A stretch of DNA of 11,900 nt from Geminicoccaceae bacterium (GTDB taxonomy: Bacteria > Pseudomonadota > Alphaproteobacteria > Geminicoccales > Geminicoccaceae): assembly GCA_030824835.1 (NCBI GenBank), contig JAPJRA010000047.1, forward strand, positions 457 through 12,356. The letters run 5' to 3'. Below, piece after piece: positions 1 through 7,008 of this stretch. How positions within the stretch are numbered: position 1 is the first letter of the stretch; each line of letters starts with the position of its first letter. Both the position numbers and the translations under genes were made by a program. Under the pieces are notes generated by a model. The model had not been told where the DNA came from. It made no database searches and worked only from the letters and a program-made list of their open reading frames with translations.

Positions 1-473
1 GCCTCAATGTCCGAGAAGCTGAGGTCGCGGTCGAGCAGGAAGGCATAAGGCGGCATGATGCTTTCAGGCACGACGCTGCGTGGATCGACCAGGTGCGCCA
101 CCTGCCAGGCATCGGAATACTTGCCCCCTACCCGTGCCAGGTCGGGGCCGGTCCGCTTGGAGCCCCACTGGAAGGGATGGTCGTACATGCTCTCGGCAGC
201 CAGGCTATAGTGGCCGTAGCGCTCGGCCTCGTCGCGGAACGGCCTGATCATTTGGCTGTGGCAGTTGTAGCAGCCCTCGCGGAGATAGATGTTACGTCCC
301 ATCAGCTCGAGCGGGCTGTAGGGGCGCACGCCCTCCACCTTCTCGATCGTGCTCTCGATCGTGAACAGTGGCGTGATCTCGACGATGCCGCCGATCGAGA
401 CCGTGATCAGCGTCAGGACGATGAGCAGCATCCCGCTGGTCTCGACCTTCTCGTGGCGCTTCAGGAGCGACAT
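1..473 (-). CDS. ccoO: cbb3-type cytochrome c oxidase subunit II (partial, C terminus off the left edge)
   Basis: This is the membrane-anchored monohaem cytochrome c subunit of the cbb3 oxidase, which passes electrons to the CcoN catalytic subunit on the periplasmic side. I translated 157 codons by hand. There is one N-terminal membrane anchor at about residues 14-33. A CYNCH haem c motif follows (Cys68, Cys71, His72), then RPFRDE and [13 protein letters not shown]. The likely axial Met140 sits in [10 protein letters not shown], and LDRDLSFSD comes just before the edge. All of these are hallmarks of CcoO. The ATG at 473 has a GAGGAG ribosome site that directly overlaps the ccoN stop codon, with only 12 bases between the two genes, so they form an operon and are probably translationally coupled. 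A full-length CcoO is about 200-245 residues, so roughly a third is missing. ccoQ and ccoP would be expected to the left. Confidence 0.95.
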   Translation of the reverse strand, partial: MSLLKRHEKVETSGMLLIVLTLITVSIGGIVEITPLFTIESTIEKVEGVRPYSPLELMGRNIYLREGCYNCHSQMIRPFRDEAERYGHYSLAAESMYDHPFQWGSKRTGPDLARVGGKYSDAWQVAHLVDPRSVVPESIMPPYAFLLDRDLSFSDIE

Positions 474-485
474 GACGCTGACTCC

Positions 486-1964
486 TCACTCGGCCGGGGC
501 GGTGCGGGCATAGGCGGGCTGCAGCACGGGCTGCTCCTCGTCCCTGAGCTCGCCACGGGTGGTGCGCCAGAGATTGTACACCATGATCAGCGCCCCGGTC
601 AGGAACAGCACGCCGCCAAAGGCCCGGATGACGTAGAACGGGTGCATCGCCACGACCGTCTCGACGAACGAGAACTGCAGGAAGCCCAGATGGTCGAACG
701 AGCGCCACATCAGGCCCTGCATGATGCCCGAGACCCACATCGCGGTGATGTAGAGAACGATGCCCATGGTCGCGACCCAGAAGTGCCATTCGACGAGGGC
801 ATGCGAGTAGAGGCGTGGCGTCTTCCACAGGCGCGGCACCATATAGTAGACGGCGCCGAAGCTGACGAAAGCGACCCAGCCCAGGGCACCCGAGTGGACG
901 TGGCCGATGGTCCAGTCGGTGTAATGGCTGAGCGCGTTGACCTGGCGGATCGACATCAGCGGACCCTCGAAGGTGCTCATGCCGTAGAAGGCCAGCGACA
1001 CCACGAGAAAGCGCAAGACCGGGTCGGTCCGCAGCTTGTCCCAGGCGCCCGAGAGCGTCATCAGGCCGTTGATCATCCCGCCCCACGACGGCATCCACAA
1101 CATGATCGAGAAGGTCATGCCGAGCATCTGCGCCCATTCCGGCAGGGCCGTGTAATGCAGATGATGGGGGCCGGCCCAGATGTAGAGGAAGATCAGGGCC
1201 CAGAAGTGGATGATCGACAGCCGGTAGGAATAGATCGGACGTTCCGCCTGCTTCGGCACGAAATAGTACATCATGCCGAGGAAGCCGGCGGTGAGGAAGA
1301 AGCCCACCGCGTTGTGACCGTACCACCACTGGGTAAGGGCATCCTGCACGCCCGCGAACAGCGAGTAGCTCTTGGTCCCGAAGATCGACACCGGCACCGA
1401 CAGATTGTTGACGATGTGCAGCATCGCGATGGTGACGATGAAGGCCAAATAGAACCAGTTCGCGACGTAGATGTGCGGTTCCTTGCGGCGCAGGACGGTG
1501 CCGAAGAAGATGGCCAGGTAGATCACCCAGACCAGGGTCAGCCAAAGGTCGGCATACCACTCCGGCTCCGCATATTCGCGGCCCTCGGTCACGCCGTTGA
1601 CATAGCCGATGGCGGCCAGGACAATGAAAAACTGATAGCCCCAAAACAGGAAGCTCGCGAGCAACGGTCCGCCGAACAGCGGGACGCGACAGGTCCGCTG
1701 CACCACGTAGAGCGACGTACCCAGCAAGGCGTTACCGCCGAAGGCGAAGATCACCGCCGAGGTGTGCAGCGGTCGCAAACGCCCGAACGTCGTCCACTCC
1801 AGTCCCAGGTTCAGCACCGGGTAGGCGAGCTGGAATGCGATGAACGTACCGGCGGCGAACCCCACCACACCCCAGAACATCGTGGCGATGGTGAACAGGC
1901 GCACGACATCTTCGTCATAGTCGGGCAGTGCGGTTGCCCTTGCCGCCATGGTGGCCGCTGACAT
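486..1964 (-). CDS. ccoN: cbb3-type cytochrome c oxidase subunit I (catalytic)
   Basis: This is the catalytic haem-copper subunit of the high-affinity cbb3 oxidase, which reduces O2 to water and pumps protons in the inner membrane. The 492-residue protein has about 12 hydrophobic helices. The metal ligands are all visible: His67 (haem b) in RLRPLHTSA; His217 (CuB) in WWYGHNAV; His267 and His268 (CuB) in GPHHLHY; Tyr261 as the cross-link tyrosine; and His355 and His357 (haems b3 and b) in [12 protein letters not shown]. These sit at a constant offset of ten from my recollection of Pseudomonas stutzeri CcoN numbering. The ATG at 1964 is preceded by AGGAG with good spacing (GGAGGCAGGAGAATCCC). 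It is the first gene of the ccoNO operon read leftwards. A perfect FNR/FixK box lies about 190 bases upstream and may control it. No truncation or missing key residue is seen. Confidence 0.97.
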   Translation of the reverse strand: MSAATMAARATALPDYDEDVVRLFTIATMFWGVVGFAAGTFIAFQLAYPVLNLGLEWTTFGRLRPLHTSAVIFAFGGNALLGTSLYVVQRTCRVPLFGGPLLASFLFWGYQFFIVLAAIGYVNGVTEGREYAEPEWYADLWLTLVWVIYLAIFFGTVLRRKEPHIYVANWFYLAFIVTIAMLHIVNNLSVPVSIFGTKSYSLFAGVQDALTQWWYGHNAVGFFLTAGFLGMMYYFVPKQAERPIYSYRLSIIHFWALIFLYIWAGPHHLHYTALPEWAQMLGMTFSIMLWMPSWGGMINGLMTLSGAWDKLRTDPVLRFLVVSLAFYGMSTFEGPLMSIRQVNALSHYTDWTIGHVHSGALGWVAFVSFGAVYYMVPRLWKTPRLYSHALVEWHFWVATMGIVLYITAMWVSGIMQGLMWRSFDHLGFLQFSFVETVVAMHPFYVIRAFGGVLFLTGALIMVYNLWRTTRGELRDEEQPVLQPAYARTAPAE

Positions 1965-2084
1965 GGGATTCTCCTGCCTCCATCGTGCGCGGTCACTTAG
2001 GCGCTTCGCAAGCGACCCCTCTGCCCGAAGGGCCGCTTCGACTACGAGCGCCAGCGCGTCCCCCCGCTGAGCTATCGATTTGCC

Positions 2085-2116
2085 CGCACGGCGAGAACCA
2101 GAAAATGGGCCGTGCG
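2085..2116. repeat. 8-bp inverted repeat in the putative ccoN leader
   Basis: CGCACGGC at 2085-2092 and GCCGTGCG at 2109-2116 are exact reverse complements separated by 16 bases. If the FNR-type box centred near 2160 activates leftward transcription at the usual distance of about 41 bases, the ccoN transcript would start near 2119. The hairpin would then form at its very 5' end. There is no T-run, so it does not look like a terminator. Its role is unknown. Confidence 0.4.
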
Positions 2117-2153
2117 ACGACGTGACCTTGCCAGTGGCGGGTGACGGGGAGCA

Positions 2154-2167
2154 TTGATCTGCATCAA
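2154..2167. promoter_or_regulatory. FNR/FixK-type anaerobox (TTGAT-CTGC-ATCAA)
   Basis: The 14 bases form a perfect copy of the TTGAT-N4-ATCAA consensus bound by FNR, Anr and FixK activators. The box lies between the divergent ccoN operon and the DUF2189 gene. Its centre is about 72 bases before the DUF2189 ATG at 2232, so activation from a -41.5 position would put that start near 2202 with a leader of about 30 bases. For ccoN the same geometry gives a leader of about 155 bases. cbb3 operons are classical FNR/FixK targets in alphaproteobacteria, which supports the reading. Which direction it drives, or whether it drives both, is inference; I see no strong -10 box on either side. Confidence 0.8.
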
Positions 2168-2231
2168 ATGCCGGGGCGTCCGGATGGTTCAGGTTGGCGC
2201 CGGGCTGGAGGCGAGACGAGGGAGACGAACG

Positions 2232-3026
2232 ATGGCGGCCGATACGGTTCCGGTATACGCGAGCCCGATGCCGGCAATTCGCAAGATCGAGCTCGACCGG
2301 CCATGGCAGTGGCTGGTCAAGGGTTGGCAGGACATGCGCCGGGCGCCGGTGGTCAGCTACACCTATGGCGTGCTGGCGGCACTCACGGGCTACGTGCTGA
2401 CCGTGGGCCTGCTCTGGGTGGACATGCTCTATTTGCTGCTGCCGCTCATGGCAGGGTTCCTGATCGTCGGACCGATCCTGACGGTGGGTCTCTACGAGGT
2501 CAGCCGGCGGGCCGAGCTGGGCGAGCGGACGACGCTGATGGAAGCCATGGCGGCTTTCCGACGGAACAGCAGCCAGATCGCCCTGGTCGGGGTAGCGCTG
2601 TTGCTGCTCATGTTCGCCTGGGCGCGGCTGGCGGCGATGATCTTCTTTCTCTATTTCGGTCTGCAGCCCCCCTCGTTCGAGAACCTCATCGTCGCCACCT
2701 TCCTGCAGGCGGACACGCTACCGTTCCTGGTGGTGGGCACGCTGATCGGCGGCGTTCTGGCGCTGCTCACCTTCTCGATCAGCGTGGTCTCGATCCCGCT
2801 GCTGCTCGATCGCCCGCAGGCCAACGTGATCGACGCGATCGCCACCAGCTTCCGGACGGTGCAGACCAATTTCCTGCCGATGCTGTTCTGGGGGGCGTTG
2901 ATCGTGGTATTCACCGCGGCGGGGTTGGTAACGCTCTATCTGGGGTTGATCGTCACGCTGCCGCTGATCGGCCATGCCACGTGGCACGCCTATCGCGACT
3001 TGGTGAGTTTCCCCACAGGCGATTAA
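2232..3026 (+). CDS. DUF2189 family integral membrane protein
   Basis: This is a 264-residue polytopic inner-membrane protein of the DUF2189 family, whose biochemical role is not established. I see about five hydrophobic blocks, near residues 42-62, 66-88, 115-143, 164-192 and 217-247. The family-like motifs are the cytosolic start [19 protein letters not shown], the loop [19 protein letters not shown] (80-98) and the tail [16 protein letters not shown] (243-258). I chose the ATG at 2232 because GAGGGAGA lies six bases before it. A longer reading from the TTG at 2154 would start inside the FNR-type box and has no ribosome site. The gene is divergent from ccoNO with that box between them and is followed 37 bases later by a small membrane-protein gene. 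A role in respiration or oxidase maturation under low oxygen is only an inference from context. Confidence 0.85.
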   Translation: MAADTVPVYASPMPAIRKIELDRPWQWLVKGWQDMRRAPVVSYTYGVLAALTGYVLTVGLLWVDMLYLLLPLMAGFLIVGPILTVGLYEVSRRAELGERTTLMEAMAAFRRNSSQIALVGVALLLLMFAWARLAAMIFFLYFGLQPPSFENLIVATFLQADTLPFLVVGTLIGGVLALLTFSISVVSIPLLLDRPQANVIDAIATSFRTVQTNFLPMLFWGALIVVFTAAGLVTLYLGLIVTLPLIGHATWHAYRDLVSFPTGD

Positions 3027-3063
3027 TTACCGCCGTCAATGCTCTAGCGAGGATAGGATCACA

Positions 3064-3249
3064 ATGGCTCCCTGGATTTACGGCATCGTCCTCGGCTTGC
3101 TCAGCCTCGTCGGGCTGTTCCTGGCCAGCCGCGCGCACGACCCGATGCTCTATACGGTGGGCCTGCTGTTCTTCGCCTTCGGTGTGGCATTCATCTTTGG
3201 GCTGATCATCAAGCACACGGGACATCCATCCTCGCAGACTGATCACTAG
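3064..3249 (+). CDS. small two-helix membrane protein, unknown function
   Basis: This 61-residue protein is made almost entirely of two hydrophobic helices (about residues 4-22 and 29-50). They are separated by a short polar turn containing SRAHDP, and a His-rich polar tail (KHTGHPSSQTDH) follows. AGGA elements lie 5 and 10 bases before the ATG. It starts 37 bases after the DUF2189 stop and probably shares its transcript. I do not recognise a named family, although its size and two-helix layout resemble small accessory proteins of membrane complexes. No haem or metal motif is seen, apart from histidines in the tail. Whether it associates with the neighbouring cbb3 oxidase is untested. Confidence 0.7.
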   Translation: MAPWIYGIVLGLLSLVGLFLASRAHDPMLYTVGLLFFAFGVAFIFGLIIKHTGHPSSQTDH

Positions 3250-3281
3250 GCGGCTCCAGCAGGCGACGGAGCAATAAAAGA

Positions 3282-3307
3282 GGCCCCGAGCGTTGCCGCT
3301 CGGGGCC
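3282..3307 (-). terminator. intrinsic terminator of the phasin gene
   Basis: GGCCCCGAGCG (3282-3292) and CGCTCGGGGCC (3297-3307) form a perfect 11-bp stem with a 4-base loop. Read leftwards the stem is followed by TCTTTTATTGC, a T-rich tract, so it terminates the minus-strand phasin transcript 61 bases past its stop. Read rightwards there is no T-run. It could still weakly stop the transcript of the 61-residue membrane-protein gene, which ends 32 bases to the left. Confidence 0.85.
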
Positions 3308-3368
3308 AGCTTGGCCGGTGCCGCCAGGGAGGCGAAAGGGCACGCGGCAGGGAAAGGGTCGGGCTGCC

Positions 3369-3758
3369 TCAGGCGGCGACGGCCTTGAGCTCGGTGACGG
3401 TGGCCTGAGCGCGCTGGGCGAGCAACTCTGCGGCTTGGCGCTGGGCGGTCAGCGCCACGTCCACGATCTGCCTAGACACGGCCGCACCCTTGGCGGCGGC
3501 GCCCTTGCAGCCAGCCAGCACGGCCGCCGGCTGCCTGACGGCCAGCGCCGCCTTAGCCTCGGCTGCAGCCTCGGTGAGGTAGCCATGCTGCAGCCTGGCG
3601 ATCGCCTGCGCCGCCTCGACCAGCACCGTCTGCGCCTGCTGCGCCGCGGCCAACGTCGCGCTCTGGCTGGCAAGCAGCCGGTCCAGATCGAGCTTGGACA
3701 GCTTCAGCTCCGGCAGCCTGAGGCAGCCGGGAAAGGTGACGACGGAGGTCTCGGCCAT
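3369..3758 (-). CDS. phasin family protein (PHA granule-associated)
   Basis: Phasins coat polyhydroxyalkanoate granules and control their number and size. This 129-residue protein is low in complexity, rich in Ala, Gln, Leu and Val, and predicted to be almost all amphipathic helix. Segments such as LAAAQQAQTVLVEAAQAIAR and SRQIVDVALTAQRQAAELLA are typical of the phasin_2 type. I chose the ATG at 3758 (MAETSVV) because AAAGGAAA lies just before it. An upstream in-frame ATG (3806) has no such site and would start upstream of the putative promoter -10. The call rests on composition, helix pattern and context. The divergent neighbour is a patatin/DUF3734 hydrolase often found near PHB genes, and PhaR-like operators lie between the two. 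A generic coiled-coil protein is the alternative. Confidence 0.8.
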   Translation of the reverse strand: MAETSVVTFPGCLRLPELKLSKLDLDRLLASQSATLAAAQQAQTVLVEAAQAIARLQHGYLTEAAAEAKAALAVRQPAAVLAGCKGAAAKGAAVSRQIVDVALTAQRQAAELLAQRAQATVTELKAVAA

Positions 3759-3777
3759 GCTACGTTTCCTTTGATTG

Positions 3778-3788
3778 CTGCACTGCAC
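3778..3788. promoter_or_regulatory. PhaR-like operator, proximal (imperfect)
   Basis: CTGC-ACT-GCAC matches seven of the eight defined bases of CTGC-N3-GCAG, the kind of site described for the PHA-responsive repressor PhaR. It lies immediately downstream of the phasin -10 box, over the expected transcription start, where a bound repressor would block initiation. This is a pattern match only. Confidence 0.45.
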
Positions 3789-3789
3789 A

Positions 3790-3819
3790 ATTATCTGGGA
3801 GCGCAAAGCGGGCCTTCAA
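3790..3819 (-). promoter_or_regulatory. putative sigma70 promoter of the phasin gene
   Basis: On the minus strand TTGAAG (3819-3814) is followed after 18 bases by GATAAT (3795-3790), five of six matches to TATAAT. The expected start falls near 3782-3784, giving a leader of about 25 bases before the ATG at 3758. Two PhaR-like sites flank the promoter, one on each side. A short palindrome, GGCCTT-C-AAGGCC (3811-3823), overlaps the -35 box. Confidence 0.5.
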
Positions 3820-3828
3820 GGCCTTTCG

Positions 3829-3843
3829 TGCTGCAATGCAGCA
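3829..3843. promoter_or_regulatory. PhaR-like operator, distal (TG-CTGC-AAT-GCAG-CA)
   Basis: A 15-base palindrome, TGCTGCAATGCAGCA, contains a perfect CTGC-N3-GCAG core at 3831-3841. It lies just upstream of the phasin -35 box and about 130 bases before the patatin ATG, so it could serve both divergent genes. Established knowledge: PhaR of Paracoccus denitrificans is reported to bind CTGC-N3/4-GCAG. Its use here is inferred. Confidence 0.5.
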
Positions 3844-3973
3844 TTTTTGCCATGCTCCACCAGCCCGCCATAGCGGCCACCTATGGATATCGCACGCAAT
3901 TCGCATTTCCGCCCGGCTGACGCCCAGGTCATTGTGCTGGCCGAGCGAAGCGATCGGGGTCTGGAGACTGGGG

Positions 3974-5206
3974 ATGATCGGAAACACGCGAGCGAACGAC
4001 GCGTTGGTCGGCGAGTTGCAGCGCGCCGGTACCGAACCCGGCGCCATCGTTGTACGACCGACGGCCGATGCCGCGGCAGGACGCGCTGACAACCTGCGGG
4101 AGCTGGGCCAGATCGTGCTCGTCCTGCAAGGGGGCGGCGCCTTGGGCGCCTATCAGATGGGCGTTTACGAGGCGCTCCACGCCGCCGGCATCGAGCCCGA
4201 CTGGGTGGTCGGGACCTCGATCGGGGCGATCAATGCGAGTCTGATCGCCGGCAATGCCGCCGGCTCCCGTCTCGAGAGCCTGGAAGAGTTCTGGCGGCGG
4301 GTCGAGCACGGACCGATGCAGCAGCTGCTCGCGGTCTGGCCGGCGCTGGGCTTGGCGGCCGCCAATGCCTGGACCGTTTCCGCCGGCATCCCGGCCTTCT
4401 TCAGGCCCAACCCATTGGCGTTCCTTGGCGCCCAGATGGCGCTCGGCGCCGACAGCGCCGGCTATTACGATACCTCACCCCTCCGCAGCACCTTGCGTGA
4501 CCTGGTCGACTTCGACCGGATCAACCGGAAGGAGACCCGCCTCACCGTAGGCGCCGCCAATGTCCGCACGAGTGAGATGCGCTACTTCGACAGCCATGAC
4601 ATGAAACTGGACGCCCGCCACGTCATGGCCTCGGGAGCCCTGCCACCGGCATTCCCGGCGGTACGGATCGATGGGGAACTTTACTGGGACGGCGGCATCC
4701 TGTCGAACACGCCGGTCGAGGCGGTGTTCGACGACAATCCGCGCCGCAGCTCGGTCGTCTTCGCCGTGCATATCTGGAGCCCAAACGGCAAGGAGCCGGA
4801 AACCATCCAGCAGGTGATGAACCGGCAGAAGGACATCCAGTACTCCAGCCGCGCCGTCAGCCACATCGCCCGCCAGAAGCAGCTGCATCGGCTACGCCAT
4901 GTCATTGCCGAGCTGGCGGCAAGGCTGCCGGAAGCGGAGCGCGAGGATCCGGAGCTGCAGCGACTACGCAGCTATGGCTGCCTGACGCGCATGCATGTGG
5001 TGCGCCTGCTGGCCTCGCCGCTGGATGGTGAGGACCACACCAAGGACATCGATTTCAGCCGGGCCGGCATCAGAAGCCGGCGCGGAGCCGGGTACGCCGA
5101 TACCAGCCGGATGCTGGAGCTGGCGCCGTGGCGGGGCGAGTTCGACCCGATCGAAGGCTTCATCCTGCACGAAACCCGGCCGCGGGCCGTGATGACGGCC
5201 AGCTGA
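3974..5206 (+). CDS. patatin-like phospholipase with C-terminal DUF3734 domain
   Basis: This 410-residue serine hydrolase has the patatin fold. The oxyanion loop GGGALG is at 53-58, the nucleophile elbow GTSIG at 80-84 places Ser82, and the partner Asp239 lies in DGG at 239-241, so the Ser/Asp dyad is intact. The C-terminal part from about residue 275 (KDIQYSSRAVSHIARQKQ, MHVVRLLASP, GYADTSRMLE, EGFILHE) matches the DUF3734 tail. I chose the ATG at 3974, which is preceded by GGAG; a longer frame back to 3836 would overlap the phasin regulatory region and has no family-like residues. It has no signal peptide and is likely cytosolic. Proteins of this architecture often lie in PHB gene neighbourhoods of alphaproteobacteria, so a role in granule lipid or polymer turnover is plausible but unproven. 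Its 3' end faces the aldo/keto reductase with an 8-base gap. Confidence 0.9.
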   Translation: MIGNTRANDALVGELQRAGTEPGAIVVRPTADAAAGRADNLRELGQIVLVLQGGGALGAYQMGVYEALHAAGIEPDWVVGTSIGAINASLIAGNAAGSRLESLEEFWRRVEHGPMQQLLAVWPALGLAAANAWTVSAGIPAFFRPNPLAFLGAQMALGADSAGYYDTSPLRSTLRDLVDFDRINRKETRLTVGAANVRTSEMRYFDSHDMKLDARHVMASGALPPAFPAVRIDGELYWDGGILSNTPVEAVFDDNPRRSSVVFAVHIWSPNGKEPETIQQVMNRQKDIQYSSRAVSHIARQKQLHRLRHVIAELAARLPEAEREDPELQRLRSYGCLTRMHVVRLLASPLDGEDHTKDIDFSRAGIRSRRGAGYADTSRMLELAPWRGEFDPIEGFILHETRPRAVMTAS

Positions 5207-5214
5207 TGCCGGCA

Positions 5215-6195
5215 CTAGATGTGCCCCGAGACCGGCCGCGGCAGGTATGGTTCCTCGAGCCAAGCCCGGGTCGCGGCATCGAGATGGAGGTCCAGCGCCG
5301 CCAGCGCGTCCTTCAGATGATGCGGCTTCGATGCGCCGACGATGGGCGAGGTGATGCCAGGCAGGCCCAGGACCCAGGCCAGGGCCACCTGCGCCGGCTT
5401 AACACCGAGCTTTTCGGCGACCGCTTCGACACGCTCGAGGATCACGTGATCCTGCTCGCTGCCCAGGCCCAGCGCATCCTGGATGGTGTCCGTCCGGGCG
5501 CGAACCGTGGCGGCACCGTCGCGCGATTTGCTGCCGGCGAGAAAACCCCGTGCGAGCGGACTCCACGGTGTGACCGCGATGCCCTCGGCCCGGCACAGGG
5601 GCAGCATCTCGCGCTCCTCCTCGCGGTAGACCAGATTGACGTAGTTCTGCATCGAGACGAACGGGGCCAGCCCGTTGGCCCGCTGCAGCCCCAGCATCTT
5701 CATCATCTGCCAGGACCACATCGAGGAGGCACCCAGATAGAGCGCCTTGCCGGCTTTCACGACATCGGACAGGGCCTCCACCGTCTCCTCGACGGGCGTC
5801 GCGGGATCGAAGCGGTGGATGATGTAGAGATCGACATAGTCGGTGCCCAGGCGCTTCAGGGAGGCGTCGATGGCCTCCATGATGTGCTTGCGCGACAGGC
5901 CCTTCTGGTTTGGCCGGGGACCCATCGCGTTATAGACCTTGGTCGCGATGATGTACTCATCGCGTCGCGCGAGTTCCTTCAGGGACCGGCCCACGATCTC
6001 CTCGCTGCGGCCCAGGGAGTACATGTCGGCAGTGTCGAAGAAATTGATGCCGGCCTCCCAGGCCTCGCGGATGAACGGCTTGGCCGCCGCCTCGTCAAGG
6101 ACCCACTCCCGCCAGGCAGGATCACCGTAGGTCATGCAGCCCAGACACAAACGCGAGACCTGAAGGCCTGTCCTGCCGAACGGTACATATTCCAT
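5215..6195 (-). CDS. aldo/keto reductase family oxidoreductase
   Basis: This is a 326-residue NAD(P)H-dependent TIM-barrel reductase acting on aldehydes or ketones; the substrate is unknown. The catalytic tetrad is complete: Asp54 and Tyr59 in FFDTADMYSLGRSEE, Lys86 in IIATKVYN, and His127 in DLYIIHRFD. The later signatures TPWSPLARGFLAG and PIVGASKPHHLKDALAALD form the cofactor site. The overall pattern (GCMTYGDP near residue 19, the long PRPNQKGLSRKHI loop) resembles the YajO/general stress-type subgroup. The ATG at 6195 is preceded by GGGAG. It converges with the patatin gene with no terminator hairpin in the 8-base gap. The 227 bases upstream hold no convincing promoter. Confidence 0.93.
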   Translation of the reverse strand: MEYVPFGRTGLQVSRLCLGCMTYGDPAWREWVLDEAAAKPFIREAWEAGINFFDTADMYSLGRSEEIVGRSLKELARRDEYIIATKVYNAMGPRPNQKGLSRKHIMEAIDASLKRLGTDYVDLYIIHRFDPATPVEETVEALSDVVKAGKALYLGASSMWSWQMMKMLGLQRANGLAPFVSMQNYVNLVYREEEREMLPLCRAEGIAVTPWSPLARGFLAGSKSRDGAATVRARTDTIQDALGLGSEQDHVILERVEAVAEKLGVKPAQVALAWVLGLPGITSPIVGASKPHHLKDALAALDLHLDAATRAWLEEPYLPRPVSGHI

Positions 6196-6422
6196 CGCCT
6201 AGCTCCCGACGCCCTTAATTCACCGACACATAGATGGGCTTACCGACGCCGCAAGGACCATTCGTTGCAAGGCAGCCATCGTCGGAGGGAACCTCATAGG
6301 CAACCAATTGTGACAGAGACTTTCAGTCTGTAATTCTTCCATTTCCAGCAGGGGTCGAAGCCCTTTGACGTGCCGGACCAACGATATTACATGCTGGCCC
6401 GTCACTATCCGGGCCCGTGCCG

Positions 6423-6656
6423 ATGATTGTCTGTGTCTGCAATCGCCTGAACGACGCGACCTGCCGCGAGACCGCGGCTAGTGGTCGTTGCCGCACGGTC
6501 GGTTGCATGTACCGCCTGCACGGGCATCGGATCCGTTGCGGGCGGTGTCTGTCAACGATGACCGACATTCTGGCCGAGCACGCGCCGGATGCCACCGCCG
6601 GAGCGCCCATCGGCGCCGAGCGGTCCCTGATCGCCGTTGCGGCACCCGACCGCTGA
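6423..6656 (+). CDS. bfd: bacterioferritin-associated ferredoxin (Bfd family)
   Basis: Bfd is a small [2Fe-2S] protein that docks on bacterioferritin and reduces its haem so that stored iron is released. The 77-residue protein starts MIVCVCNRLND and has CGRC at 39-42. The cluster cysteines Cys4, Cys6, Cys39 and Cys42 have nearly the same spacing as E. coli Bfd (4, 6, 38, 41). Three extra cysteines (14, 23, 28) lie between them. The C-terminal 25 residues after the domain are low in complexity. The ATG at 6423 fits the family start exactly, but I find no Shine-Dalgarno sequence in front of it, which lowers confidence in expression. The bacterioferritin gene lies on the same strand about 950 bases downstream, which supports the identity. 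The two are too far apart to be a tight operon. Confidence 0.8.
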   Translation: MIVCVCNRLNDATCRETAASGRCRTVGCMYRLHGHRIRCGRCLSTMTDILAEHAPDATAGAPIGAERSLIAVAAPDR

Positions 6657-6734
6657 TGTGCGTGGCTGCCGACTGCCAACACCGCTTCACTCGATATGAT
6701 TGGCGGCTGGCCAGACCAAGCGTGCCACGCTGCT

Positions 6735-7008
6735 GGGACAATTTCTCGGCCAACGTGTTGACGGCACCCGCGAGCTTGTTGCGGTAGGGTTCGGTGAGCT
6801 TCTCGTAGCACTCGAAGCCAACCGGCGTCCGGCAGGTCGCGGCCGGCACGGACAGCCGATTTGGCTCGCAGGCCCGGCCGGCGATGGTGATGGTCAGCTC
6901 GTCGGCGAACGGCGCGCCACTGCGCGCGGTCATCGTCGCGGCGTAGAACGCCGCACCGGCCAGCGCCGGCTGCATCTGACGTCGCGGAGGAATGGCCGCT
7001 TCGCTCAT
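6735..7008 (-). CDS. doubtful reading frame with a cupredoxin-like segment, possibly a remnant
   Basis: A minus-strand frame runs from an ATG at 7008 (or one at 6975) and stays open to 6478. Only about 6735-6975 has the strong G/C third-position bias of the real genes here. It encodes a weakly signal-like stretch (PALAGAAFYAATMTA, then APFA), DELTITIAGR and EPNRLSVPA, which resembles the start of cupredoxin domains of the EfeO/P19 iron-transport type (FEPxxLxVPAG). TPVGFECYE follows about four residues later and resembles the TPEEFES of those proteins, as if some ten residues between the motifs had been deleted. No copper-binding His/Met pattern is left. Neither possible start has a ribosome site. 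It could be a small secreted protein, a decayed iron-uptake gene or chance. Confidence 0.25.

Noticed and set aside
93..1961. Very long plus-strand open frame opposite ccoN/ccoO
   Set aside because: It is the antisense of two clearly conserved cbb3 genes. The product is rich in His, Asp, Arg and Gln as expected from an antisense frame in GC-rich DNA, and it has no ribosome site or domain.
2141..3205. Plus-strand frame overlapping the DUF2189 gene in another phase
   Set aside because: The alternative phase gives a low-complexity Gly/Arg/Ala product, whereas the chosen phase gives membrane helices, DUF2189 motifs and a good ribosome site.
6313..6331. Interrupted repeat ACAGAGACTTTCAGTCTGT upstream of bfd
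   Set aside because: It was considered as an operator, but the arms pair only with a two-base bulge and match no site I know. It is too weak to call.
6340..6362. Sequence reminiscent of a tRNA T-arm (GGGGTCGAAGCCC)
   Set aside because: It lacks the TTCRA loop core, and no acceptor, D or anticodon stems can be drawn around it.
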